A stretch of DNA of 64,000 bases from assembly GCA_019119775.1 (NCBI GenBank), contig DWWL01000010.1:1-64000 (forward strand), given 5' to 3'. Source of the DNA: Candidatus Lachnoclostridium pullistercoris (GTDB taxonomy: Bacteria; Bacillota; Clostridia; Lachnospirales; Lachnospiraceae). The position numbers were made by a program, and so were the translations under genes. Positions 1-8,502 of the stretch are shown in pieces. The notes below the pieces were generated by a model. The model ran no database searches and was not told where the DNA came from. It saw only the letters and a list, made by a program, of their open reading frames with translations. Position 1 is the first letter of the stretch; each line of letters begins with the position of its first letter.

Positions 1-100
1 TATTTCTGGCAGTCACATACCCGCCGATCTCCACAAAGCTGTTCTCATCAAGTAAGGACCGAATGCGGTTGCCTGCTGATGTCTGTGCTGAATAACTCAT
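1..100 (-). CDS. acyl-CoA carboxyltransferase subunit, 5' end only
   Basis: The first 33 codons of a gene that runs off the left edge. The predicted N-terminus (MSYSAQTSAGNRIRSLLDEN, then a stretch with FVEIGGYVTAR) resembles the start of biotin-dependent carboxyltransferase subunits (acetyl/propionyl-CoA carboxylase beta or decarboxylase alpha type) of Clostridia. The start is supported by a GGAGGG ribosome site about 10 bases upstream. Substrate cannot be judged from this fragment. Confidence 0.6.
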   Translation of the reverse strand, partial: MSYSAQTSAGNRIRSLLDENSFVEIGGYVTARN

Positions 101-136
101 TTTACAGCCCTCCATTTTGTAGTATTTTTACTAGTG

Positions 137-150
137 GTTAAAGTTTTAAC
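137..150. promoter_or_regulatory. palindrome GTTAAA-GT-TTTAAC in the carboxyltransferase leader
   Basis: A perfect 6-bp inverted repeat around a 2-base centre, itself flanked by AGTG and CACT. It lies between the predicted -10 element (186-191) and the start codon (98-100), where a repressor would block transcription. The binding protein is unknown. Confidence 0.4.
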
Positions 151-185
151 GATCCACTTTGCAGCGAATCAAAAAATTTCTGCCG

Positions 186-213
186 ATTATAATTGTATAC
201 TTGCTTTTGGCAA
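186..213 (-). promoter_or_regulatory. sigma-A promoter of the carboxyltransferase gene
   Basis: Minus-strand TTGCCA (208-213), a 16-base spacer and TATAAT (186-191). It fires toward the carboxyltransferase start at 100. Confidence 0.5.
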
Positions 214-257
214 ATTTCAAGTCAATTTTAGGAAATTCAGCTGAAATCTGACAATAT

Positions 258-1121
258 TCAGTTAGTCTCCGTTTTCTCCAGGAATCGTTTTCCAAGAGTG
301 AAGCCTCTTCCCCGAACTTCATTGACCCGGTTTACGATCATAAACGCCTTCGGATCGCACTCCATCACCAGACTGCTTAACTTCGGCAGCTCCCTGGCGT
401 TTAAAACGGTCATGATCTCATAGGACTCCTGACCCAGGTAGCCGCCCTTGATGGACACAAACGTGGTTCCCCGGTCCAGCTTTTCCTGGATTCTGCGGTT
501 GATCGTTTCGTAGGCCCCGCTGATGATCTTTACCTGCATCTGAGAAGTGCCTATCGTCATGATCTTGTCGATCACAACCGTGTAAATGATGATCAGGATC
601 ACGCTGTAGAGCATTTTTTCCAGCCCGGCAAACAGGGCCTGGACGATCAGAATGCAGAAATCAAACACATACATGCTGATCCCCACGGGAATTCCCGCTT
701 TCTTTTTCAGGATCAGGGGAGGAATGTCCATGCCGCCGGTGGAAGCTCCCACCCGGAGCACCAGGCCCATTCCCAGCCCCACTAACAGGCCGCCGATGAC
801 TGCCGCCAGCATTTTATCCTCTGTCAGGCCGGCCGGCACCGTCTGCTGCACCACTTCCAGGATCAGGGGAGAATAGAAGGTGCTGATAATGGTCATCAGG
901 GCAAAGGCCCGCCCCAGGATCGCCGCTCCGGCTAAGAACAGCACCACGTTAAGCACCGCCAGGACAGCCGACACCGGAATCCCGGTATAGTGGTTCACCG
1001 CCAGACCGATGCCGGTGGCGCCTCCCATCATCATCCCCGCCGGGATCAGGAAGCCGCCGATCCCCAGGGCCGAAATGGTATTTCCCGCAAATACGCTTAA
1101 AATTGTGACTACTCGTTTCAT
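258..1121 (-). CDS. YitT family membrane protein (DUF2179)
   Basis: 287-residue integral membrane protein. The N-terminal two thirds form about five hydrophobic segments typical of the YitT/DUF161 fold (for example the segment near residues 15-35 and the glycine-rich GLLVGLGMGLVLRVG region). The C-terminal 80 residues form the soluble DUF2179 domain (EKLDRGTTFVSIKGGY, then a TVLNARELPKL stretch). Family length is usual, about 280-290. The family is widespread in Firmicutes; transport roles are suspected but no substrate is established. It is a single gene, separated from dacF by a terminator that belongs to dacF. Confidence 0.85.
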   Translation of the reverse strand: MKRVVTILSVFAGNTISALGIGGFLIPAGMMMGGATGIGLAVNHYTGIPVSAVLAVLNVVLFLAGAAILGRAFALMTIISTFYSPLILEVVQQTVPAGLTEDKMLAAVIGGLLVGLGMGLVLRVGASTGGMDIPPLILKKKAGIPVGISMYVFDFCILIVQALFAGLEKMLYSVILIIIYTVVIDKIMTIGTSQMQVKIISGAYETINRRIQEKLDRGTTFVSIKGGYLGQESYEIMTVLNARELPKLSSLVMECDPKAFMIVNRVNEVRGRGFTLGKRFLEKTETN

Positions 1122-1175
1122 CTTTGTCTCCTTTTACCGCTTTAGTTCTTTACAATAAACGATTTCCAAGAGAAA

Positions 1176-1199
1176 AAGGCAGGCCAGCCGGCCTGCCTT
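1176..1199 (-). terminator. rho-independent terminator after dacF
   Basis: AAGGCAGGCC, an AGCC loop and GGCCTGCCTT form a 10-bp stem. Read on the minus strand it is followed by TTTTTCTC, so it ends the dacF transcript. Confidence 0.8.
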
Positions 1200-1227
1200 C
1201 CTCGTTTATCCAGAAAAGTATAGCACT

Positions 1228-2469
1228 CTAGGTCCGGCTCCGCAAGAAGTATTTTTCCAGCACATCCTCCAGGCACCAGCGCATGGTGATCTCCGCCACG
1301 CTGCCCCTGGCAGTCACCGGAAAGGAGGCCACCGTCTCACCGTTCAGCGAATAGACCACCCTCCCCGCCTCGTCTCCCTCACTAACAGGAGCTTTTAAGC
1401 TCTTCACTCCCTCATATTCCACAGACACCTTCTCACCTTCCTTTAAAAGAATCTTAAGCTCCCCCTCTCCGGCGCCTGGGGCTATGGAGATCTCCGCCCG
1501 GGCCTCCTCACTTAAGTCTCCGCTCTCCGGCACGCCGTTTTCCACCAAAACGGGAGAAAAGCTTCTCTCCTGCCACACATCTTCATATTCGTACTGGTCC
1601 AGGCCGTACTCCATCAGCTCCCTGGTGTCCGACCACTTGTATTCCTTATGAGGCGGCCAGCCGCAGCCCAACAGGGCCACGATCAGGGATTTCCCATCCC
1701 GCTCTAAGGCCCCCACGTAGGAATAGCCGGCCCCGCCCGTAAAGCCGGTCTTCCCGGACAGGGCTCCGTCCATCATGGACAGGAACGCATTGTGATTGAC
1801 GCAGGAGTAGCTGCCTTTTTTCTCCAGATCGGAAAAGGAACAGCTGCCGGTGCGGGTGATTTCCAGAAATTCTTCCCTGGCCGGGGATTCATAAAGGCAG
1901 TATCTCATTATCCTAGCCAGATCCGCCGCCGTGGTGGAGTGGGGCCGTTCTCTCCCGCTCCCATCTCTGGAGACGCCGTCCAGGCCGTTGGGCGTCACAA
2001 ACCAGGTGTCCCCGCATCCCAGCTCTTCTGCCTTCTCATTCATCTTATGCACAAAGACTTCCACCGAGCCGGACACACATTCCGCCACCGCCACCGCCGT
2101 GTCATTGTGGGATTCCAGCATCAGGGACAGGAGCAGGTCTTTGAGATAAAACTTTCTCCCGGCCGGCGCCCCCAGGCGCACTTCCGGCTGGGAGGCCGCC
2201 AGGGAGGAAAACTCTGCCACGTCCTCCGGCTCTCCGTTTTCCAGGGCCAGGATGCAGGTCATGATCTTGGTCGTGCTGGCCATGGGACGGCGCTCTTTTT
2301 CGTTTTTTCCATACAGAATCCGGCCGGAATCCCCATCCATCAGCACCGCCGCCTGGGCATAAAGCTCCGGCTCTTTTTCTTCCCCGCGGGCAGTCCCGGC
2401 CGCCCCGCCTTCTAAAAACAAAATGACGGCCGCCGCCGCGACAGCCCGTCTCAAACCCCTTAATTTCAT
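1228..2469 (-). CDS. dacF: D-alanyl-D-alanine carboxypeptidase (peptidase S11)
   Basis: Penicillin-binding protein that trims the terminal D-Ala of peptidoglycan stem peptides outside the membrane. The 413-residue form begins with a signal peptide (about residues 1-29, ending ARGEE). The three S11 active-site motifs are present: STTK (S65-K68), SHN (S120-N122) and KTG (K240-G242). A C-terminal beta-rich domain (about 300-390) matches PBP5 domain II. The ATG at 2467-2469 is preferred because GGGAG lies 8 bases upstream and the signal peptide starts there; an ATG at 2532 would add 21 residues that are not signal-like. Monocistronic by spacing. DacF is the sporulation-linked paralogue in Bacillus, but the exact paralogue (DacA, DacB or DacF) is not certain. 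Confidence 0.9.
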   Translation of the reverse strand: MKLRGLRRAVAAAAVILFLEGGAAGTARGEEKEPELYAQAAVLMDGDSGRILYGKNEKERRPMASTTKIMTCILALENGEPEDVAEFSSLAASQPEVRLGAPAGRKFYLKDLLLSLMLESHNDTAVAVAECVSGSVEVFVHKMNEKAEELGCGDTWFVTPNGLDGVSRDGSGRERPHSTTAADLARIMRYCLYESPAREEFLEITRTGSCSFSDLEKKGSYSCVNHNAFLSMMDGALSGKTGFTGGAGYSYVGALERDGKSLIVALLGCGWPPHKEYKWSDTRELMEYGLDQYEYEDVWQERSFSPVLVENGVPESGDLSEEARAEISIAPGAGEGELKILLKEGEKVSVEYEGVKSLKAPVSEGDEAGRVVYSLNGETVASFPVTARGSVAEITMRWCLEDVLEKYFLRSRT

Positions 2470-2600
2470 CACGCCGTCTCCCGCCCATACTCTGTTCATT
2501 GTATTCCGTCCCAGGCGGAAATATTCTGCCAAAGTCCGCTCAAATATTCTGCCAAAGCCTGGTCAGTCTCCCTGGCGGCAAAAGCGGCATTTCCCTGTTA

Positions 2601-2655
2601 TACAAAAAATACCGGCACCGGTCATCGCCTCCCTTAAAGCGGTGACCGGCGCCGG
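2601..2655 (-). terminator. terminator after the flavodoxin/ADH operon
   Basis: A 13-bp stem (2612-2624 with 2643-2655, one wobble pair) is followed on the minus strand by ATTTTTTGTAT. It sits directly downstream of the flavodoxin stop. Confidence 0.75.
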
Positions 2656-2670
2656 CCGGCATTCTTTCTG

Positions 2671-3276
2671 TCACTGTATGCTGTCAATCCATTCCTGCAG
2701 CTCTTCTTCAGAAACGCCTGAGCTGAAACGCTGTCCCTCCAGCCAGCTGCCGCTTCCCGCCAGTTCCTCCAGAGTCTCTGCGCTGGAACCGATGCCGCTG
2801 CCGCCGGAAGTGCAGAACGGAATGACCGTCATCCCGTCAAAGTCATACTGTTCCGCAAATGTGTCCATGATGCGGGGAGCCTGCCCATGCCAGATGGGGT
2901 ATCCCAGATACAGCACATCGTACCCCTCCAGATCCAGCGCTTCGCCGGCAATCTCCGGGCGTGCATCCGGGTCGTTCATCTCCAGAGAAGTGCGGCTCTG
3001 GTCATTCCCGTAATCCAGGTCCTCTTCCGTATAGGCTTCTGCGGGAATGATCTCATACAGATCACCGCCGGTAATCTCCGCAATGTTCTCCGCAGCATTT
3101 TTCGTGTTTCCGGTGGCCGAAAAATAGGCGACCAGAACTTTTTCTGCCTCAGTTTCCGCCGGCGCAGAAGCTTCCTGCTGTGACGGAGCTTCCGCCCCTG
3201 TCCCTGCGCAGCCTGCAAGGCAAAAGACTGTGCCGGCTGTCAGAAAAAGGGCCAATAATTTTTTTACGGATCTCAT
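2671..3276 (-). CDS. lipoprotein flavodoxin
   Basis: 201-residue exported flavodoxin. A lipoprotein signal ends in LAGC (lipid-modified Cys near residue 23), followed by an acidic, Ser/Pro-rich linker. The flavodoxin fold begins at KVLVAYFSATGNTKNAAENI, whose SATGNT loop binds the FMN phosphate. Further fold marks are the DVLYLGYPIWHG segment and the TSGGSGIGSS loop. Its ATG overlaps the stop of the upstream alcohol dehydrogenase by 4 bases (ATGA), so the two are translationally coupled. It probably acts as a membrane-anchored electron carrier or quinone/nitro reductase module on the outer face. The partner is unknown. Confidence 0.85.
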   Translation of the reverse strand: MRSVKKLLALFLTAGTVFCLAGCAGTGAEAPSQQEASAPAETEAEKVLVAYFSATGNTKNAAENIAEITGGDLYEIIPAEAYTEEDLDYGNDQSRTSLEMNDPDARPEIAGEALDLEGYDVLYLGYPIWHGQAPRIMDTFAEQYDFDGMTVIPFCTSGGSGIGSSAETLEELAGSGSWLEGQRFSSGVSEEELQEWIDSIQ

Positions 3277-4445
3277 TTTAAACTCTCCTTTAAGATTTTC
3301 ACAATCTCCTCATGTTCCAGAACCTTATAGCCGCCGGGCCGGATGATGGTGCCGTCAGCAATCCCTTCCACCATATCCTCTTTCGCTCCCAGATCTGAAA
3401 TATTCATGACAAGCCCCAGCTCTTTCATCCACGTTTCCATGGCCTCAAGCCCTTCTTTCGCTGTCTGTTCGTCCGTCTTTCCTTCCGGATCCACATCCCA
3501 CACATTGACAGCGAACCGTTTAAATTTCTGTACTCCATAAGGCAGAATATGGCGGTAATAAGGAAGAGAGACTGCTGAAAGCGTCATGCCGTGGGCTGCA
3601 TCGGTGTAGGCTCCTACCGACTGGCCGATCATGTGCACCATCCAGTCCGTGGATTTTCCGCGGGATACAAGGGTATTCAGCGCCCAGGTTGCCGCCCACA
3701 TCAGATTGCTTCTCGCCTCATAATTCTGCGGATCTTTGTTGGCAATCCGGCTGGAATGGATCACGGAGCGCATCAGACCCTCGCTGATATAATCGCTGGT
3801 ATTGTCATCCTCTCCGGAGAAATACTGTTCGCAGATATGATTGAAAATATCGTAGATGCCGGAAACCATCTGATAATGGGGCAGCGTCAGCGTATATTGG
3901 GGATTCAGAACGGCAAACTTCGGCATGATCTTCTCATCCGCAAAGACATGGCCGATCTTCTGATGGGTGTGCGGATTGGTGATCACCGCCCCCGCGTTCA
4001 TCTCAGACCCGGTTCCCACCATGGTCAGGACACAGCCCACCGGCAGTGTCTCGCAGGAAGGCTCCTCAAAGCGCAGATAATATTTCTCCCATGGATCCTC
4101 CTCACAGTTTACGGAAACAGATACGGCTTTCGCGTAATCGCAGACCGAGCCGCCTCCCACAGCCAGCAGAAAATCTGCATGGTGATCTCTCGCGATCTGG
4201 ATTCCTTCATAAAGTTTGTCCACTGTCGGATTCGGCATCACGCCGGAAATCTCCGCTACATGTTTTCCATTTTCATTCAGAATACGAATCACATCATCAT
4301 AAATGCCATTTTTCTTGATGGAACCTCCCCCGTAGATCAGAACAACATTTTCTCCATACTTGGGAAGTTCCGTATTCAGACTGTTCAGCGACTCATCGCC
4401 GAAATACAGTTTTGTAGGATTGCAGAACGAAAAATTTCCTAACAT
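3273..4445 (-). CDS. iron-containing alcohol dehydrogenase (YqhD/BdhA type)
   Basis: 390-residue group III dehydrogenase, reducing aldehydes or ketones with NAD(P)H. The nucleotide site shows as LIYGGGSIKKNGIYD and LAVGGGSVCDYAK; metal ligands fall in the central HGMTLS and HMIGQ regions. The start at 4445 is chosen because AGGAGG lies 7 bases upstream; the longer frame to 4466 has no site. It is the first gene of a two-gene operon with the lipoprotein flavodoxin, driven by a promoter with two identical-core operators. YqhD-type enzymes commonly detoxify reactive aldehydes, which fits inducible control; butanol dehydrogenase is the other reading. Confidence 0.9.
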   Translation of the reverse strand: MLGNFSFCNPTKLYFGDESLNSLNTELPKYGENVVLIYGGGSIKKNGIYDDVIRILNENGKHVAEISGVMPNPTVDKLYEGIQIARDHHADFLLAVGGGSVCDYAKAVSVSVNCEEDPWEKYYLRFEEPSCETLPVGCVLTMVGTGSEMNAGAVITNPHTHQKIGHVFADEKIMPKFAVLNPQYTLTLPHYQMVSGIYDIFNHICEQYFSGEDDNTSDYISEGLMRSVIHSSRIANKDPQNYEARSNLMWAATWALNTLVSRGKSTDWMVHMIGQSVGAYTDAAHGMTLSAVSLPYYRHILPYGVQKFKRFAVNVWDVDPEGKTDEQTAKEGLEAMETWMKELGLVMNISDLGAKEDMVEGIADGTIIRPGGYKVLEHEEIVKILKESLK

Positions 4446-4475
4446 CACAATTCCTCCTGACATCACTTTTTATTC

Positions 4476-4488
4476 TGACACTCTGTCA
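4476..4488. promoter_or_regulatory. operator 1, TGACA-CTC-TGTCA
   Basis: Perfect inverted repeat (6-bp arms if the flanking C and G are counted), placed just downstream of the -10 element at the expected transcription start. The same core recurs 36 bp upstream at 4512-4524. Confidence 0.7.
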
Positions 4489-4496
4489 GCAGATTC

Positions 4497-4525
4497 AGTA
4501 TAGTACTGTTCTGACATAGTGTCAA
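4497..4525 (-). promoter_or_regulatory. sigma-A promoter of the alcohol dehydrogenase operon
   Basis: Minus-strand TTGACA (4520-4525), a 17-base spacer and TATACT (4497-4502). The -35 element is embedded in operator 2. Confidence 0.8.
4512..4524. promoter_or_regulatory. operator 2, TGACA-TAG-TGTCA
   Basis: Perfect 5-bp inverted repeat around a 3-base centre, overlapping the -35 hexamer. It shares the TGACA-N3-TGTCA core with operator 1. Repression by a dimeric TetR- or MarR-type protein is inferred; no such gene lies in the window. Confidence 0.7.
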
Positions 4526-4620
4526 TATGTTTTTTCATCTTTTCTCTCCGGACGCTCCCGCGGCGGCCATCCTCCCATTTCTGCTTTCCGAAGAGCCATG
4601 GCAGAATTTTGGATAATTTC

Positions 4621-4649
4621 TTGCAATCGAACATACATTCTGTTATAAT
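4621..4649 (+). promoter_or_regulatory. dinB promoter with LexA-like SOS box
   Basis: TTGCAA (4621-4626), a 17-base spacer and TATAAT (4644-4649). Inside the spacer lies CGAACATACATTCT (4628-4641), which matches the Gram-positive LexA/DinR consensus CGAACRNRYGTTYC at 12 of 14 positions. DNA-damage control of dinB is inferred. Confidence 0.7.
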
Positions 4650-4694
4650 GAATTCACCAAAGACAGCCGGGGATTCCCGGCAGGAGAAGGGAGA

Positions 4695-5987
4695 ATGGGA
4701 ATGGAGCGGGAACGGCTGATTTTTCATATTGATGTGAATTCTGCTTTCTTGAGCTGGGAGTCTGTGGAACGGCTGAAAAAGGACCCGGACGCTCTGGATC
4801 TGCGCACCATTCCCTCCGCCGTGGGTGGGGACGCCAGCAAGCGCCACGGCATCGTTCTGGCCAAATCCACCCCCGCCAAGGCATTCGGCGTCACCACGGG
4901 AGAGCCCATCGCCAGAGCACTTCAGAAATGCCCGTCCTTAACGGTGGTCCCCTCTCATTTTGAGATCTACACCGCCTACTCCAGAAAGCTGATCCATCTT
5001 CTGGAGGACTACACCCCGGACATTGAGAAATTCAGCATTGACGAGGCATTTCTGGACATGACAGAGACGATCCACCTGTTCGGCACGCCCACGGAGACGG
5101 CGGACGCCATCCGGCGGCGGGTGCGGGAAGAGCTGGGCTTTACTGTCAATGTCGGCATTGCCCCCAACAAGCTGCTGGCCAAAATGGCCTCCGATTTCCA
5201 GAAGCCGGACCGGACCCACACCCTGTTTCGTGAGGAGATCCCCGGCAAAATGTGGCCCCTGCCCATCCGGGAGCTGTTTCTGGTGGGCAGCTCGGCCCAG
5301 GCCCGGATGGAGGCCATCGGCCTTCACACCATCGGCGATCTGGCCTACTGCGATCCTGACGTTCTGCGGGCCCAGCTGGGAGACAAATATTCCCGCACAA
5401 TCCTCGATTACGCCAACGGCATCGACCGGGATCCGGTGGAGCCCCGCGCTCCCGCCAACAAAGGCTATGGAAACAGGATCACCCTCTCCCGGGATGTCTC
5501 CGACATGGCAGAGGCCAGACAGGTCCTCCTCTCTCTGGCGGAGACAGTGGGGGCCAGGCTGCGGGCGGATCAGGTGCTGTGCAGCCAGGTGTGCGTGGAG
5601 CTGAAGGACTGGCGTTTCCGTTCCTTTTCCCACCAGGGACTGCTCCAGTTTCCCACCGACTCCACATCTGTGATCTATGAGGAAGCCTGCCGCCTGCTGA
5701 AGGAATTCTGGGACGGAACGCCGGTCCGCCTCATCGGCGTCCGGGCCGGGAAGATCTCCGGCCATGAATTCGTGCAGATGAGCCTGTTTGAGACAGAGCA
5801 GGACCGGAAACGGCTGAAGATGGAGCAGGCGGTGGACGCTATCCGCAGCCGTTTCGGCACTGACAGCGTCAAGCGGGCCAGCTTTTTAAAAAAGGACTCC
5901 TTAGTGGACCACGCCGCGTCCAAACACAAACACCTGGGAAAAAGGATGGAAGACTCTGATGACAAGAACTCTGGAATATCTCATTGA
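4695..5987 (+). CDS. dinB: DNA polymerase IV (Y-family translesion polymerase)
   Basis: 430-residue error-prone polymerase that copies past damaged template bases. The palm carries the two metal-binding motifs: FHIDVNSAFLSWE at the N-terminus and KFSIDEAFLDMT near residue 115. A helix-hairpin-helix thumb and a C-terminal little-finger domain follow. AGGAG lies upstream of the ATG at 4695; a second ATG at 4701 is also possible. The promoter carries a LexA-like box. The 3' end overlaps the following pseudouridine synthase gene by 29 bases, so the two are probably co-transcribed. Confidence 0.92.
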   Translation: MGMERERLIFHIDVNSAFLSWESVERLKKDPDALDLRTIPSAVGGDASKRHGIVLAKSTPAKAFGVTTGEPIARALQKCPSLTVVPSHFEIYTAYSRKLIHLLEDYTPDIEKFSIDEAFLDMTETIHLFGTPTETADAIRRRVREELGFTVNVGIAPNKLLAKMASDFQKPDRTHTLFREEIPGKMWPLPIRELFLVGSSAQARMEAIGLHTIGDLAYCDPDVLRAQLGDKYSRTILDYANGIDRDPVEPRAPANKGYGNRITLSRDVSDMAEARQVLLSLAETVGARLRADQVLCSQVCVELKDWRFRSFSHQGLLQFPTDSTSVIYEEACRLLKEFWDGTPVRLIGVRAGKISGHEFVQMSLFETEQDRKRLKMEQAVDAIRSRFGTDSVKRASFLKKDSLVDHAASKHKHLGKRMEDSDDKNSGISH

Positions 5988-6882
5988 AGAAACGGCCGCT
6001 GACATGACGGCAGAGCAGTATTTGAAAAAAATCGGCTGCTCCAGAAATGTGCTCTCCCGGCTGAAGGCCGCGCCGGACGGGATCCAGGTGGACGGGACGG
6101 CCGTGTTTGCCTCCCGCCGTCTTTCTCCGGGGGAGCATCTGACCCTGCATCTTCCGGAGGATCCGCCCTCTGAAAAGCTGGATCCCGTTTTCATGGACCT
6201 GGATATTGTCTATGAAGATGAGGACCTGCTGGTGATCAACAAAGCGGCCGGAGTCCCCGTCCATCCGTCCCAGGGCAACCACGGCAACACTCTGGCCAAC
6301 GGACTGGCCTGGTACTTCAAGGAAAAGGGAGAACCGTTCGTGTACCGGGCGGTCAACTGCCTGGACCGGGACACCACCGGGCTGATGATCGCGGCAAAAA
6401 ACATGTTTGCCGCCTCCGTTCTCTCTTCCATGGCGGCTGCCCGGCAGATCCGGAGAGAATATCTGGCCATTGTCCTGGGAAAACCGGAGGAGAGCGGCAC
6501 CATCGACGCCCCCATCGGCCGCAAGGCCGGTTCCATCATCGAGCGGACAGTGGATTTCTCCTCCGGAGAGCGGGCCGTCACCCACTACCGGAGAGTTTTA
6601 TACCGTCCTGATCTGGACGCTTCTCTGGTCCGGCTGCGCCTGGAGACGGGGCGGACCCACCAGATCCGCGTTCACATGGCGTATATCGGCCACCCTCTTC
6701 CCGGGGATTTTCTCTACTGCCCCGATTATTCTCTGATCCGCCGCCAGGCGCTCCACTCCCATCAGCTGACCTTTCTCCATCCGGTCACAAAAAAGGAGCT
6801 CCATTTTGAAGCTCCTCTTCCCGACGATATGCGCTTTATTTCTGCGGACACGGCAGCGGCCGGTCCTTTTTCTCTCAATTGA
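5959..6882 (+). CDS. RluA-family RNA pseudouridine synthase
   Basis: 307-residue enzyme that isomerises specific uridines in rRNA or tRNA. An N-terminal S4-like segment (about 15-65) precedes the catalytic domain, with IVYEDEDLLVINKAAGVPVH and the active-site loop NCLDRDTTG, a variant of the usual HRLDRDTSG in which the Asp is retained. LETGRTHQIRVHMAYIGHP is the second family signature. It overlaps dinB in another frame. Whether the target is RluD-, RluC- or TruC-like cannot be told from sequence alone. Confidence 0.9.
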   Translation: MTRTLEYLIEETAADMTAEQYLKKIGCSRNVLSRLKAAPDGIQVDGTAVFASRRLSPGEHLTLHLPEDPPSEKLDPVFMDLDIVYEDEDLLVINKAAGVPVHPSQGNHGNTLANGLAWYFKEKGEPFVYRAVNCLDRDTTGLMIAAKNMFAASVLSSMAAARQIRREYLAIVLGKPEESGTIDAPIGRKAGSIIERTVDFSSGERAVTHYRRVLYRPDLDASLVRLRLETGRTHQIRVHMAYIGHPLPGDFLYCPDYSLIRRQALHSHQLTFLHPVTKKELHFEAPLPDDMRFISADTAAAGPFSLN

Positions 6883-6977
6883 GCTGTCTGCTGACCTATC
6901 TGTGAAGCCATCCAATTTTCGGCTGCTGTCCTTCTGTCCGTCTCCGGCGGACAGGGTCCCGCTCTCCCCTCCAACTG

Positions 6978-8402
6978 TCATAAGGGGCGGCGCAGGCCCT
7001 TCGGATAGTGATTCTTCAGCATTCCGCCTGCCTGCTTTCCCCAGCCCAGAGAATATCCCTCTGCCGTCACCAGGGTCCATCCCTTTTCCCCGGAACGGGA
7101 AAGCGCCTCTCCGCCGATAAACTTTCCGGCCTCTTCTTCGCTCAGCCGGCAGACTCTGGCTGCCTCTCGCTCCTTAAGAGCCGCCGCCAGGGAGTGGGCC
7201 GGTTCCAGACGATTGCGGCACACAGCGGCCACGTGAAGGCCGGGGCGAACCACCTTCAGTCCGGAAAAATCCGGCAGCTCTTCCGGCAGCAGATAAAGCT
7301 GGTCTCCGAACAGAAACCATTCTTCCCTGTCCTGCAGCCATTCTGCGCCGGGGCAGACCTCTTTCAGCAGCTCTCTCACTTCCCGCAGAAGAGCCTTGTC
7401 CTTCACATAAGCCGGATAGGCAGTCCCTTTTTTCCGGCCGCTTTTCCGGTTCCCGCTTTCCGGCTCCCCAGACTCCCACGCACCTCCTTCTTTTTCCAGC
7501 AGCGCCAGGTAGTGGCCTTCCCCTTCTGCCAGGTGGGGCCAGATCCGGTGCGTAAAAGCCAGATCCTCCCGGCCGCTCTCTGTCCATTCCGGCCGTCCGG
7601 CGGAGAGGCCGGGGAGCGTTCTGTCCCGCACCACGGAAAATTCCCCATGGCGGTCCAGAAAACGGGTGATCGTCTCCTCATCCTCCTCCGGGGCGAAGGT
7701 ACAGGTGGAATAAACCAGCTTTCCGCCCGGGCGGAGCATGCGGGCTGCCGATTCCAGAATCTCCTGCTGGCGCTCCACGCACAGCTTCACGTTTTCCAGG
7801 CTCCACTGCAGCCTTGCCTCCTCGTCCTTACGGAACATTCCCTCCCCGGAGCAGGGCGCGTCCACGATGATCCGGTCAAAAAACTCCGGGAACCAGGGAA
7901 GGAGAGCCGCCGGAGAAGCATTGGTCACTGCCGTCTCCCGGCAGCCCATCCGCTCCACGTTCTGGGACAGAATCCTGGCCCTGGCTGGATGAATCTCATT
8001 GCTGACCAAAAGGCCCGTTCCGCCTAAGAGGGAAGCCGCATGGCTGGTCTTTCCCCCGGGGGCAGCGCACAGGTCCAGAACGCGCTCTCCCGGCTGCGGG
8101 TCCAGCAGAGACACCACTGCCATGGCGCTGGGCTCCTGAATATAGTAGGCGCCGGCCTCATGAAAAGGCGATTTTCCCGGCCGCACCTCCCCGCTGTAAT
8201 AAAATCCGTCCTCCGTCCACGGGATCTGTTCCAGGTTCCAATGGGAAAACTGCCGCAGGAACTCTTCTCTCTCCGCTTTCAGCCGGTTAAGACGCAGTCC
8301 CTGCGCCCGCTCCGCCCCATAGCTCTCCATAAAACGGCCGTATTCTTCTTCTCCCAATAATCGTCTCATCCGCTCTTTAAAAGCTGCTGGAAGTTCTGTC
8401 AT
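6978..8402 (-). CDS. RsmF/NOP2-type rRNA (cytosine-5) methyltransferase
   Basis: 474-residue SAM-dependent m5C methyltransferase. After an N-terminal RNA-binding segment the Rossmann domain shows VLDLCAAPGGKTSH (SAM motif I). Both NOP2/Sun cysteines are present, in VDAPCSGEGMFR and VYSTCTFAPEEDEE. The C-terminal 170 residues match the RsmF-like PUA-type RNA-binding tail, distinguishing it from RsmB. It is convergent with the RluA-type gene and monocistronic by spacing. Confidence 0.9.
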   Translation of the reverse strand: MTELPAAFKERMRRLLGEEEYGRFMESYGAERAQGLRLNRLKAEREEFLRQFSHWNLEQIPWTEDGFYYSGEVRPGKSPFHEAGAYYIQEPSAMAVVSLLDPQPGERVLDLCAAPGGKTSHAASLLGGTGLLVSNEIHPARARILSQNVERMGCRETAVTNASPAALLPWFPEFFDRIIVDAPCSGEGMFRKDEEARLQWSLENVKLCVERQQEILESAARMLRPGGKLVYSTCTFAPEEDEETITRFLDRHGEFSVVRDRTLPGLSAGRPEWTESGREDLAFTHRIWPHLAEGEGHYLALLEKEGGAWESGEPESGNRKSGRKKGTAYPAYVKDKALLREVRELLKEVCPGAEWLQDREEWFLFGDQLYLLPEELPDFSGLKVVRPGLHVAAVCRNRLEPAHSLAAALKEREAARVCRLSEEEAGKFIGGEALSRSGEKGWTLVTAEGYSLGWGKQAGGMLKNHYPKGLRRPL

Positions 8403-8502
8403 CTCTGTCCTCTCCGCTGCCTTCCTCTGTGACAGGAAACAATCCCCAGTATCGGCTTTTCCCGGCGGGGCACAATAATTTCCAGTGGAAGGAGCATGTA
8501 TT

